Shown: positions 27,451 through 35,951 of the stretch, piece by piece
Numbering within the stretch: position 1 is the stretch's first letter
Layout of the letters: each line of letters begins with the position of its first letter
Source of the DNA: Saprospiraceae bacterium
Lineage (GTDB): Bacteria; Bacteroidota; Bacteroidia; Chitinophagales; Saprospiraceae
Reading direction: 5' to 3'
Assembly (NCBI GenBank): GCA_020627535.1
Contig: JAHDGU010000009.1
Coordinates: forward strand, 144,149 to 208,148
Length of the DNA stretch: 64,000 bases
Made by a program: the position numbers and the translations under genes
The notes under the pieces: generated by a model
What the model was told of the DNA's origin: nothing
The model's input: only the letters and a program-made list of their open reading frames with translations
Databases searched by the model: none

Positions 27451-29052
27451 ATGGTCGAAGTAAAACCAGGTGAAATATCCGCCATACTCAGAGAACAACT
27501 ATCAGGTTTCAAATCAGATGCCGAGCTCGAAGAAGTGGGTTCTGTCCTACAAGTCGGTGATGGGATTGCTCGTATCTATGGTCTGAGCAAGGCTCAGTCT
27601 GGTGAGTTGGTCGAATTTGAAAATGGTGTGCAAGCCATCGTACTCAACCTCGAGGAAGACAACGTAGGTGTCGTACTTCTAGGACCTAGCGAAGGTATTC
27701 ATGAAGGCGACTCTGTGAAGCGTACAGGTCGTATCGCATCATTGAATGCTGGTGATGGCTTTGTAGGTCGTGTGGTCAATCCACTCGGTGAGCCTATCGA
27801 CGGTAAAGGACCTATCCAAGGCAAGACCTATGAGATGCCACTCGAGCGCAAGGCTCCTGGTGTGATCTTCCGTCAGCCTGTGGATGAGCCGCTACAGACT
27901 GGTATCAAGGCGATCGACGCCATGATTCCGATCGGTAGAGGACAGCGTGAGTTGATCATCGGTGACCGTCAGACAGGTAAGACTGCGATTGCCGTTGATA
28001 CCATCATCAACCAAAAGGAGTTTTACGATAGAGGCGAGACTGTATACTGTATCTACGTAGCATCAGGTCAGAAAGCTTCTACTGTGGCGCAAGTAGCGAA
28101 GACGCTAGAGGAAAATGGCGCTATGGCATACACGACTATCGTGAGTGCATCAGCATCAGATCCTGCACCACTTCAGTTTTATGCACCATTCGCAGGAGCA
28201 TCTATCGGTGAGTTTTTCAGAGATACAGGACGTCCTGCATTGATCATTTATGATGATCTCTCCAAGCAGGCCGTGGCATATAGAGAGGTGTCACTTCTGC
28301 TGAGACGTCCTCCAGGACGTGAGGCATACCCCGGTGATGTATTCTACCTTCACTCCAGACTTCTAGAGCGAGCGGCGAAGATCATCGCCAATGATGATAT
28401 CGCAAGAGGTATGAACGATCTGCCAGATTCACTCAAGAATGCTAAGGATGACAATGGGCAGCCACTTGTCAAAGGTGGTGGATCACTGACAGCACTGCCG
28501 ATCATCGAGACGCAGGCGGGTGACGTATCAGCATATATCCCGACCAATGTGATCTCGATCACTGATGGTCAGATCTTCCTAGAGAGTAATCTCTTCAACG
28601 CCGGTGTAAGACCAGCGATCAACGTAGGTATCTCGGTATCACGCGTAGGTGGATCGGCACAGATCAAGTCGATGAAGAAGGTCGCAGGTACCTTGAAGTT
28701 GGATCAGGCGCAGTACAGAGAGCTAGAGGCTTTCGCCAAATTTGGATCAGACCTTGATGCCGCTACGATGCTTGTCATCGAGAAAGGAAAGCGTAATGTG
28801 GAAGTTCTTAAGCAGCCACAGTACTCGCCGGTATCTGTAGAGAAGCAAGTAGCTATCATATATCTCGGGACCAAAGGTCTCATGAGAAATGTACCAGTCA
28901 ACAAGATCAAGGAATTTGAAGAGGCATACTTGACAGAACTAGACTCAAGTCACAGAGGTGTGCTGGATACATTGAGAGCCGGTAAGCTCACAGATGAAGT
29001 AAAGGCTACGCTAGAGCAAGTAGCGAGCAACATGACTGCCCAATACAAATAA
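27451..29052 (+). CDS. atpA: ATP synthase F1 subunit alpha
   Basis: The 533-residue protein has the P-loop [11 protein letters not shown] near residue 172, the alpha signature [17 protein letters not shown] and the arginine finger region in it. It is non-catalytic but binds nucleotide and contributes to catalytic sites with beta. atpD (beta) and atpC (epsilon) do not follow atpG, which is the split arrangement known in Bacteroidota. A copy of the dispersed word is at 28728-28740. Confidence 0.97.
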   Translation: MVEVKPGEISAILREQLSGFKSDAELEEVGSVLQVGDGIARIYGLSKAQSGELVEFENGVQAIVLNLEEDNVGVVLLGPSEGIHEGDSVKRTGRIASLNAGDGFVGRVVNPLGEPIDGKGPIQGKTYEMPLERKAPGVIFRQPVDEPLQTGIKAIDAMIPIGRGQRELIIGDRQTGKTAIAVDTIINQKEFYDRGETVYCIYVASGQKASTVAQVAKTLEENGAMAYTTIVSASASDPAPLQFYAPFAGASIGEFFRDTGRPALIIYDDLSKQAVAYREVSLLLRRPPGREAYPGDVFYLHSRLLERAAKIIANDDIARGMNDLPDSLKNAKDDNGQPLVKGGGSLTALPIIETQAGDVSAYIPTNVISITDGQIFLESNLFNAGVRPAINVGISVSRVGGSAQIKSMKKVAGTLKLDQAQYRELEAFAKFGSDLDAATMLVIEKGKRNVEVLKQPQYSPVSVEKQVAIIYLGTKGLMRNVPVNKIKEFEEAYLTELDSSHRGVLDTLRAGKLTDEVKATLEQVASNMTAQYK

Positions 29053-29062
29053 GATAGGCTAA

Positions 29063-29959
29063 ATGGCAAATCTCAAAGAGGTACGAGAGCGGATCAAATC
29101 TGTGAGTTCGACACAGCAGATCACCAAGGCGATGAAAATGGTCTCGGCTGCGAAGTTGCGTCAAGCGCAAAATGCGATTGTGCAGATGCGGCCGTATGAC
29201 AAAAAGCTCAATCAGATCTTGCAAAATGTATTGCAAGCGATCAAGGGTGATGCCAATATAGCTATGGCGAAAGAGAGACCAGTAGTGACACACCCGATGC
29301 TCGTGGTCATCACATCCAATCGTGGTCTCTGTGGAGCCTTCAACACCAATATCATCAAAGAGGGTGTTGCGACAATAGAAGAAAAATTTGCTTCACACTA
29401 CGAGGCAGGCCGATTGCACATCATGTGCATCGGTAAGAAGGGTGCAGACTTCTTCAAGAAGAGATATCCCAAAGCCCAGATGCATCTCGACCATGTTGAT
29501 TTGTTCTCTAATCTAGAGTATGAATCAGTCTACGAGATCGCGGACCTCTTACTGGAGAAGTATGCTGCCCTTGAACTTGACAGCATACACGTGGCCTACG
29601 GTCGCTTTAAGAATGCTGCCATGCAGTTTGCAGAGGTTCATCAGTTTGCCCCTATTGCGGAGCCAGAAGTGAGCGAATCTGCCGATCAAGGAGCCAGAGC
29701 AGACTATGTCTTTGAACCCGACAAGCAAGAGCTCTTGGAAGACCTGATCCCGATGATCATGAAGACACAGTTCTATCGCTTCTGTCTTGACACACATGCC
29801 TCAGAGCATGGTGCGCGTATGACTGCCATGGACAAGGCCACGGAGAATGCGGAAGAGCTCAAGAAGGAGCTTCGTATCACATACAACAAGGCACGTCAAG
29901 AAGCGATTACCAAGGAGCTGTCTGAGATCGTCGGTGGTGCTGCTGCCTTGGGTGGATAA
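29063..29959 (+). CDS. atpG: ATP synthase F1 subunit gamma
   Basis: The 298-residue rotor subunit has the conserved N-terminal helix (VRERIKSVSSTQQITKAMKMV), the SNRGLCGAFN motif and the C-terminal ATENAEELKKELRITYNKARQ helix. It couples F0 rotation to catalysis in F1 and is the last atp gene here. Confidence 0.96.
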   Translation: MANLKEVRERIKSVSSTQQITKAMKMVSAAKLRQAQNAIVQMRPYDKKLNQILQNVLQAIKGDANIAMAKERPVVTHPMLVVITSNRGLCGAFNTNIIKEGVATIEEKFASHYEAGRLHIMCIGKKGADFFKKRYPKAQMHLDHVDLFSNLEYESVYEIADLLLEKYAALELDSIHVAYGRFKNAAMQFAEVHQFAPIAEPEVSESADQGARADYVFEPDKQELLEDLIPMIMKTQFYRFCLDTHASEHGARMTAMDKATENAEELKKELRITYNKARQEAITKELSEIVGGAAALGG

Positions 29960-30120
29960 ACATAGAGTTGAGTCCAGTTTTTTCTTTTCGTCTCCGTCTA
30001 TTTACAATTGCGCTAGAGCTCTATGGCCGTGAGCTAGATCGACGCCTGGCTTTATGCAGCTAATATAGCCGCTCTATGGTCTCTGGAAGCAGCGGTGTGA
30101 TTATAGATCATCCTACAGAC

Positions 30121-30242
30121 TGACTATATTCACGTTAATTTAGTCAATGAGATGACTATATTTACGTTAAATTAGTCATTACAATGACTGTAATTATGTA
30201 AAACCAGTCAATAGGCTGACTAAATTGATGTAAATTTGGTCA
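30121..30242 (+). repeat. Four 26-bp palindromes at an exact 32-bp period
   Basis: Units lie at 30121-30146, 30153-30178, 30185-30210 and 30217-30242, each followed by six bases. Each has 6-base arms TGACTA/TAGTCA around an AT-rich centre with ACGT or ATGT. Unit 3 has TGACTG/CAGTCA, a paired change that keeps the arms complementary; unit 4 has TGACTA/TGGTCA, which keeps a G-U pair in RNA. The ATG of the next gene begins at 30243, directly after the last unit. The 161 bases before the array (29960-30120) hold no gene that I can support. Confidence 0.9.
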
Positions 30243-31394
30243 ATGAGCGGCACTGGTCTTACAAGATGGGTCAAGAGTAACATTGTCAAAAGTCTTGCAC
30301 CTGGGAAGGTGATGATCCTCCTAGGTCCTCGACGCGTAGGCAAGACTGTTCTACTTCGCGAGATTCGAGAAGAGATAGGCACTAGAGACATGTTGCTCAA
30401 TGGTGAAGATCAAGATGTCCATTGCCTACTCTCCAACAGGAGTATCGATCACTATCGCAGAATCATGTCAGGGATAGACTTGCTCCTGATAGATGAGGCG
30501 CAAGCGATTCCAGATATTGGTATGGTCCTCAAGCTCATGGTGGATCATCTGCCTGATCTGATGATCATGGTCACGGGATCATCCGCATTTGATCTCAATC
30601 AGTCACTCGGAGAACCACTCACTGGTCGCAAGAAAACCTATCATCTCTACCCACTAGCAGAGAAGGAATATGCCGAGAAGGAGAATGCCATCGAGCGTCA
30701 ATCGAGGCTCAGCCATCGTCTCGTCATGGGTCACTATCCAGAGCTACTACACATCCCACATAGAGAAGATCAACTCGACTACCTCAAGGAGCTGGTCAAC
30801 TCGTACTTGCTCAAGGATATCTTGCAATATGCGGACATCAAGCATGTAGATAAGATCTATGATCTGCTCAGGCTCATCTCCTTTCAGCTGGGTGGAGAAG
30901 TATCGTATACCGAGGTAGCAGCTCAGCTCTCTATGAGTAAAAACACCGTGGAGTCCTATCTAGATCTGCTTGCCAAGACCTTCGTGCTGCACAGTGTACA
31001 ATCCTACAGCGGCAATCTGCGCAAGGAGATCCGCAAGGGGAAGAAGTGGTACTTCCTGGACAATGGTGTGCGGAATATGATCATCGGAGATATGAGGCCG
31101 CTGGATATGAGACAAGATGTCGGAGCACTATGGGAAAACTATGTCATTGCAGAGCGTCTTAAGAAGCAATCTTATGATCGGATGTTGGTCAACAACTACT
31201 TCTGGCGTACTTATGATCAGCAAGAGATCGACTGGCTCGAGGAACGAGATGGGAAGCTCTACGCTTATAAGATGAAATGGTCGGAGCCCAAGAAGGTCCG
31301 CATTCCAGCGGCTTGGAGAAAGCACTATGAGGAAGCGAGCTTTGAGATCGTACATCAGGATCGCTATGTGCACTGGGTAGATCCCAAGAGATAG
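30243..31394 (+). CDS. AAA ATPase with DUF4143 domain
   Basis: The 383-residue protein has an AAA_14 domain with P-loop GPRRVGKT at residues 28-35, Walker B LLLIDEAQ and sensor MVTGSSAF, then a winged-helix segment (VSYTEVAAQLSMSKNTVESYLDLL) and a DUF4143 nuclease-like domain. In that last domain EIDWLEERDGKLYAYKMKW shows Lys where relatives usually have Glu before x-Lys, so nuclease activity may be lost. Function of this family is unknown; it is patchily distributed and often behaves as accessory. The upstream palindrome array touches the start codon and is the likely control site. Confidence 0.88.
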   Translation: MSGTGLTRWVKSNIVKSLAPGKVMILLGPRRVGKTVLLREIREEIGTRDMLLNGEDQDVHCLLSNRSIDHYRRIMSGIDLLLIDEAQAIPDIGMVLKLMVDHLPDLMIMVTGSSAFDLNQSLGEPLTGRKKTYHLYPLAEKEYAEKENAIERQSRLSHRLVMGHYPELLHIPHREDQLDYLKELVNSYLLKDILQYADIKHVDKIYDLLRLISFQLGGEVSYTEVAAQLSMSKNTVESYLDLLAKTFVLHSVQSYSGNLRKEIRKGKKWYFLDNGVRNMIIGDMRPLDMRQDVGALWENYVIAERLKKQSYDRMLVNNYFWRTYDQQEIDWLEERDGKLYAYKMKWSEPKKVRIPAAWRKHYEEASFEIVHQDRYVHWVDPKR

Positions 31395-31469
31395 ACGAAT
31401 ATGTCCGGGTAAAAGGATCAAATATGATCATGAATTTTCCTCTATTTTCGCCCAGACCAATCTCAAGAC

Positions 31470-32462
31470 ATGAAAGCCATCATTCCAGTAGCAGGAGCAG
31501 GGACCAAACTGAGGCCATTGACCTACACGCAGCCCAAGCCTCTTATTCCCATCGCCGGCAAGCCGATTATCTCACATATATTGGACTCACTCATCGCCGA
31601 AGGTGTCAATGATTTTGTCTTCATCATCGGTTATATGGGAGACAAGATCAAGGATTATCTCGATGCGGTTTACCCAAGCATATCAAAGAGCTATGCGCTA
31701 CAATCCCAAAGACTAGGGCTAGGTCATGCGCTATGGACAGCACGAGAGGCCTACGACGATGCAGAAGAGATAGTGATCGTCCTCGGAGATACGATTGTCG
31801 ATCTGGATCTCAAGAGTTTTTTGGCCTCTAACTGCAGTGTGCTTGGAGTCCGCAAAGTCGATGATCCTCGACAGTTTGGCGTAGTCGAGCTTGATGAGCA
31901 AGGCATGATCAAGCGCCTCGTAGAGAAGCCGAGTATCCCTAAGTCCAATCTCGCCATTGCAGGTATCTATAAGATCAAAGAGGTCCCACAACTCATACAA
32001 GGCCTCCAGTACAATATTGATAAGGAGATCAAGACGCATGATGAGTTTCAGCTGACTGACGGTCTTATGAGCTTACTCAAATCTGGGGTGTGTATGAATG
32101 TGATGGAAGTAGATCAATGGTACGACTGTGGCCAGAAAGATATTCTCCTAGAGACCAATGCCAAGAAGCTTGAGGGCGTAGAGCAGGCTTTCGCCAAAAT
32201 GTATCCTGACGCCATTTTGATTCCTCCGGTGAGCATAGGAGAAGGTTGCCAAATCGAGCACTCCATCATCGGACCCAATGTCTCCGTCGGTGTCAATACG
32301 CACATACACAACAGTATCATCAGTGATAGTATCATCGGTGAGTACTGCCGACTGGCAAATGTCTCACTAGACAAGAGCATCATCGGTCAAGATGTAAGCA
32401 TGAATGGCATGCGACAGAGCCTGAATATCGGTGATAATACAGAGATTGATTTTTCAAGGTGA
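31470..32462 (+). CDS. Sugar-phosphate nucleotidyltransferase
   Basis: The 330-residue protein has an NTP-transferase domain (VAGAGTKLRPLTYTQPKPLIPI, VLGDTIVDLD, VDQWYDCGQKD) and a C-terminal left-handed beta-helix with hexapeptide repeats (IGEGCQIEHSIIGPNVSVG). It would activate a sugar-1-phosphate to a nucleotide sugar for cell-surface or glycan use; the exact sugar cannot be read. The usual GxGTRLRP loop has Lys in place of Arg (GAGTKLRP). TATTTTCG at 31443-31450 is a one-mismatch -7 box. The dispersed word is at 32186-32199. Confidence 0.88.
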   Translation: MKAIIPVAGAGTKLRPLTYTQPKPLIPIAGKPIISHILDSLIAEGVNDFVFIIGYMGDKIKDYLDAVYPSISKSYALQSQRLGLGHALWTAREAYDDAEEIVIVLGDTIVDLDLKSFLASNCSVLGVRKVDDPRQFGVVELDEQGMIKRLVEKPSIPKSNLAIAGIYKIKEVPQLIQGLQYNIDKEIKTHDEFQLTDGLMSLLKSGVCMNVMEVDQWYDCGQKDILLETNAKKLEGVEQAFAKMYPDAILIPPVSIGEGCQIEHSIIGPNVSVGVNTHIHNSIISDSIIGEYCRLANVSLDKSIIGQDVSMNGMRQSLNIGDNTEIDFSR

Positions 32463-32530
32463 GAAAAATGATCAAATGATCATCTCGGATCTTTGATCTG
32501 CTCAATTCTAATTCGTACTTTTCTCATCCT

Positions 32531-33745
32531 GTGATAAAGAAAGCTGCAATTCTACTTTGCTTATTCATGTCGTCTGTCGACTTCATCTCTTGTCAGACGA
32601 TACGATCGGTCTTGTACAATGACCCAGGCTTTGATGAACATGAGTTTGTAGAAATCACAGGGGCGGCAAATTTGAGCTTGGAAGACATTTGGATCATCGA
32701 GCTCGATGGCGATGGTTCACGACTGGGTTTGATCAATCGAGCCTGGGATTTGTCTGGTGAGACACTAGGTTCAAATGGGCTTCTGTTGCTCAGACAGGCT
32801 GCCATATTACCTGTGCCAGATACAGAGACCACTATTGTGGAGGACCCTACTATGGCCATTCAAAATGGCGATATGACTTTGCTAATAGTAGATTCGTTTT
32901 ATGCTGTTGAAGGATTTGACATTGATACAAATGATGACGGAGTTGTCGACACCATCCCATGGTTGAGCACATTGGATGGAATTGGCTTTGATGCAGACAA
33001 TGCAGATCCTGATTTGGCACTTGAGTTTGGTTTTGTAGTCATCAACGACAACGGCGGTCAAAACAATAATCTCAACGCGTGGTATGGCTTCTCTGAAGAT
33101 AGCTTTTGCTCGGGTAGTTCGAGCCCATGGAGAGGAGCACGAGTCACAACAAGCTCTGACCCAGATTTTACCTATCAGCTGAGTACATCATCATGGTATC
33201 ACAATGGCAATGGCGTGGATTGCCCTGCCGATAGTGCGAGGGGGCTAACTCCTGGTGTGACCGAGAGCCCACTGCCATTCTTGCTAAGGAGCTTTACCTA
33301 TAAAGTTGAAGCAGGCAGACCTGCTATCTCATGGGAGCTAGCGATTCCTCAGGGGCTGTATATTAGACTGCAGCGAAGGAGAGCTGAAGATTCATCCTTC
33401 AAAGACCTTGTGACTCTGAGTGAAGCGAATGAGTCTGGCCGATTTCTCGATGATCCTGGACCAGGAATACACCAATACAGACTTATTGATGAGGAGCTAC
33501 AGGTGCTGGAGACCCTGAGGATAGAATTGACGCGAACTTCAGCGGTATATCTTGGTGCCAATCGCTTTCAGATGCCAAACACTAGTTATCAAGGTCCTTT
33601 ATATCTATTTGATATGTTTGGGAAGATGATTGAGATACTGAATCAAGATTTTATTCTTGATCTCAACCATTTGCCTGCAGGACTGTACACAATTGTATAC
33701 TTTCACGACGGCCAAAAGGTCTACGAGAAAATCCAAGTTTTTTGA
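32531..33745 (+). CDS. Secreted protein with lamin-tail-like domain and sorting tail
   Basis: The start is GTG at 32531, giving MIKKAAILLCLFMSSVDFISCQ as signal; a later ATG would cut into it. About 404 residues. Residues 25-170 resemble lamin-tail-domain proteins (FDEHEFVEITGAANLSLEDIWI). The C-terminus has short beta strands ending in LPAGLYTIVYFHDGQKVYEKIQVF-type sequence (AGLYTI and EKIQVF), typical of T9SS sorting domains. It is translationally coupled to the next gene by a TTGA overlap. Confidence 0.75.
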   Translation: MIKKAAILLCLFMSSVDFISCQTIRSVLYNDPGFDEHEFVEITGAANLSLEDIWIIELDGDGSRLGLINRAWDLSGETLGSNGLLLLRQAAILPVPDTETTIVEDPTMAIQNGDMTLLIVDSFYAVEGFDIDTNDDGVVDTIPWLSTLDGIGFDADNADPDLALEFGFVVINDNGGQNNNLNAWYGFSEDSFCSGSSSPWRGARVTTSSDPDFTYQLSTSSWYHNGNGVDCPADSARGLTPGVTESPLPFLLRSFTYKVEAGRPAISWELAIPQGLYIRLQRRRAEDSSFKDLVTLSEANESGRFLDDPGPGIHQYRLIDEELQVLETLRIELTRTSAVYLGANRFQMPNTSYQGPLYLFDMFGKMIEILNQDFILDLNHLPAGLYTIVYFHDGQKVYEKIQVF

Positions 33746-34821
33746 GAGCAATCCTCTTCATCCTAGCCATTTCATTTCATGGAGTCTGCTTGTCACAGAC
33801 CATTTTTGATGAGCAGTTTGATACAGAGGCAGATTGTGCCATCTCTGGAATAGACGACTCAGGAAATGGCCACGCTTGGTCCGCTACTTGTCCCAGTGAT
33901 CATTGTGATGATTTTGGCGGATATTGTGGTGTTGACGGAGGCTTCGGTAATTTTGAATTCCGAGATCTCGATAGTCTCAACAATCCAGATTCTGTTTTTT
34001 GGCGCACTGACACCATCGATGTGGATGATCAGACATATGAAGAGTTTGATATTGAAGTTGTCGTCAGAGAGTTTTCCTCCTTAAATCCTGACAATTGTTT
34101 TTATATCAGGAGAAGTCTTGATGGTGGCGCTAGTTGGCAATTGATGACCGCGCTCTGTGATGATTTTGGCACATCTCCAGTTTCTATTACTGAAACAGGA
34201 ATCCCTGTGGATCCTGGTACAAGAGTAATCGTCGAAATAGAGTGTGAGAATGATGATGAAGTGATCATGGTACTTGACCGCGTCAGAATCTTCAACGCTG
34301 TCCTGCCTGCAGAGCAAATCGATCTCCAAGCTGAGACGAAACCATACCACAATCATCTGAGCTGGATTGCAACTTCACTGGTTGAAGTACTCTCCTTCGC
34401 GGTACAGCACAGCACGGACGGCCGTGTATGGCAAGATCTATATACGACTCTACCTACTCAAAGCCCGACTTACACATTTAATCATTACGGACCGGAGATT
34501 GGTCGTCATTACTATCGTATCAAGTCACTCCACCTCGATGGTACAGACAGCTACAGTGATGTGGTCCACGTATATAGAGATCAAAAAGACCACTGGGTGA
34601 GACATGTATCTGGAAAGACCATATCTGTATTCAATCCATTGATAAAAAATGCAAGAGTCAAGATCTTTGATGTGCAGGGTAGAGGTCTCGAGCAGCGACA
34701 ACTTGCACCTGGTGAGTCAATCGACCTCTCGCTGGGTGATTATGCGACGCAACAGATGATCATTCAACTGGTCGGAGAAAACTCTACTCCGCTGACCCAA
34801 AAGCTAGTTCTGCCTCACTAG
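33742..34821 (+). CDS. Secreted hypothetical protein, partner of the preceding gene
   Basis: The 359-residue protein starts at a TTG that overlaps the preceding TGA (TTGA at 33742-33745), with signal peptide MRAILFILAISFHGVCLSQ. Six Cys lie between residues 30 and 135, including the close set SATCPSDHCDDFGGYC. A fibronectin-III-like segment (RHYYRIKSLHLDGTDSYSDVVHVY) follows and the C-terminus is a degenerate T9SS-type tail. I do not recognise a catalytic domain. It probably acts outside the cell with its neighbour. Confidence 0.72.
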   Translation: MRAILFILAISFHGVCLSQTIFDEQFDTEADCAISGIDDSGNGHAWSATCPSDHCDDFGGYCGVDGGFGNFEFRDLDSLNNPDSVFWRTDTIDVDDQTYEEFDIEVVVREFSSLNPDNCFYIRRSLDGGASWQLMTALCDDFGTSPVSITETGIPVDPGTRVIVEIECENDDEVIMVLDRVRIFNAVLPAEQIDLQAETKPYHNHLSWIATSLVEVLSFAVQHSTDGRVWQDLYTTLPTQSPTYTFNHYGPEIGRHYYRIKSLHLDGTDSYSDVVHVYRDQKDHWVRHVSGKTISVFNPLIKNARVKIFDVQGRGLEQRQLAPGESIDLSLGDYATQQMIIQLVGENSTPLTQKLVLPH

Positions 34822-34842
34822 GATTTGAATCCTTTGCTCTCC

Positions 34843-35553
34843 TCACTCTTTCATCACTGCTACTGATTCCCAGTTACCACCTTCCTTCTGCCAGAAAAGC
34901 CGATACTGCCCACTTGCTAAGTCGACAAGATTGATCTCATTCTGTCCTTTGAGCCCTTGTATTTCCATCACGATTTGTCCACTCAGACTTACCAACTTGA
35001 GTGGACAATCCTGCTCAAGTACTACTTGAATCATATCTCTGGCTGGATTGGGAAAGACTGTTACCAATACTTCTTGCTCGGCGTGTATTGGGAATGAGCT
35101 CTCATTTTTCTCGATGATTTTTGAATGTGCGCTGAAGCAATGCTGTGTGTTTAGCTCACAAACCGTGGCATAACATGATCTTTCAATCAAAGGAATTGTC
35201 TCGGCAATTATTACCATTTCTTCTATCTTGATCGGGTCAGCTATGAGGACGATGTCTAGTCTTGGCGAATTGAGCTCTTGTTTAGATATCCGTCTTGTCA
35301 CATATCCCATATAGGAAACTTCGATTTGATTTATCGACTTATCCGAGGAGACGGAGAATTTTCCATTGGTATCAGAGCTGGTGCCACGAATCTCACTACC
35401 TTGTTCATAACTTATAGTCGCCGCAATGAGAGGTTCTCCTAGCTCAGTCATTACCGTGCCAGACACCTGCATTTGGGCGAAAGCCCCCAGATGAATCAAG
35501 GATAGAAAAGCGAAAAATCCAAAATCTCTAAGGGTAAATGTCCTGTGTTTCAT
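34843..35553 (-). CDS. Secreted carboxypeptidase-regulatory-like protein with T9SS tail
   Basis: The 236-residue protein has a signal peptide, a CarbopepD_reg-like beta-sandwich (SGTVMTELGEPLIAATISYEQG ... VSYMGYVTRRISKQEL; key GEPLI and GYV) at residues 28-112, a short linker with four Cys and a C-terminal T9SS sorting domain (VFPNPARDMIQVVLEQ ... LASGQYRLFWQKEG). The same regulatory-like domain occurs at the N-terminus of TonB-dependent transporters, but here no barrel follows. It converges with the previous gene. Confidence 0.8.
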   Translation of the reverse strand: MKHRTFTLRDFGFFAFLSLIHLGAFAQMQVSGTVMTELGEPLIAATISYEQGSEIRGTSSDTNGKFSVSSDKSINQIEVSYMGYVTRRISKQELNSPRLDIVLIADPIKIEEMVIIAETIPLIERSCYATVCELNTQHCFSAHSKIIEKNESSFPIHAEQEVLVTVFPNPARDMIQVVLEQDCPLKLVSLSGQIVMEIQGLKGQNEINLVDLASGQYRLFWQKEGGNWESVAVMKE

Positions 35554-35951
35554 AAGCCAATCATATTGTCAATGTGAGAGAATATTTCCCTTGAACCCAT
35601 TTCATGCTTTAGGCTTCGATGGATAGTGGATTTATGCAAAAGCATCAGATACTTGGTCGACGAGGCATAGCCAGCTATGGTGAGGAGAGTAAGTGGCTGA
35701 TTATGAAGCAGAAATACGCTAGGCGCGAAGACCTGACTCAGATAATATCCAACAAATTTTTCCTTCTAGAGTTGAGTATTCGATTAGAAGGAAAGATTTA
35801 GATAGGAGGCAAATTCAGATTTAACAATCCTCATGAAACTGTTGTCCTATTCACAAACACCAAGCTCAAAAAACTCCTAATGCATGAATTGGGTTAATTG
35901 GCTGGCTTCTACAAGAATAGACGCCTCAGAGTAGCGATATGGTTGGATTCG
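35554..35951. other. 398-bp spacer with one inverted repeat
   Basis: TTTCCTTCTA at 35759-35768 and TAGAAGGAAA at 35785-35794 form a perfect 10-bp inverted repeat with a 16-base loop. No clear T run marks a terminator. A 60-codon open frame at 35619-35801 has no recognisable features and I do not call it a gene. Confidence 0.45.

Noticed and set aside
30121..30242. CRISPR array
   Set aside because: The constant gap is only six bases and the repeats are imperfect dyads; no spacer-size units and no cas genes are present.
35619..35801. 60-codon frame in the 398-bp spacer
   Set aside because: It overlaps an inverted repeat and shows no recognisable product.
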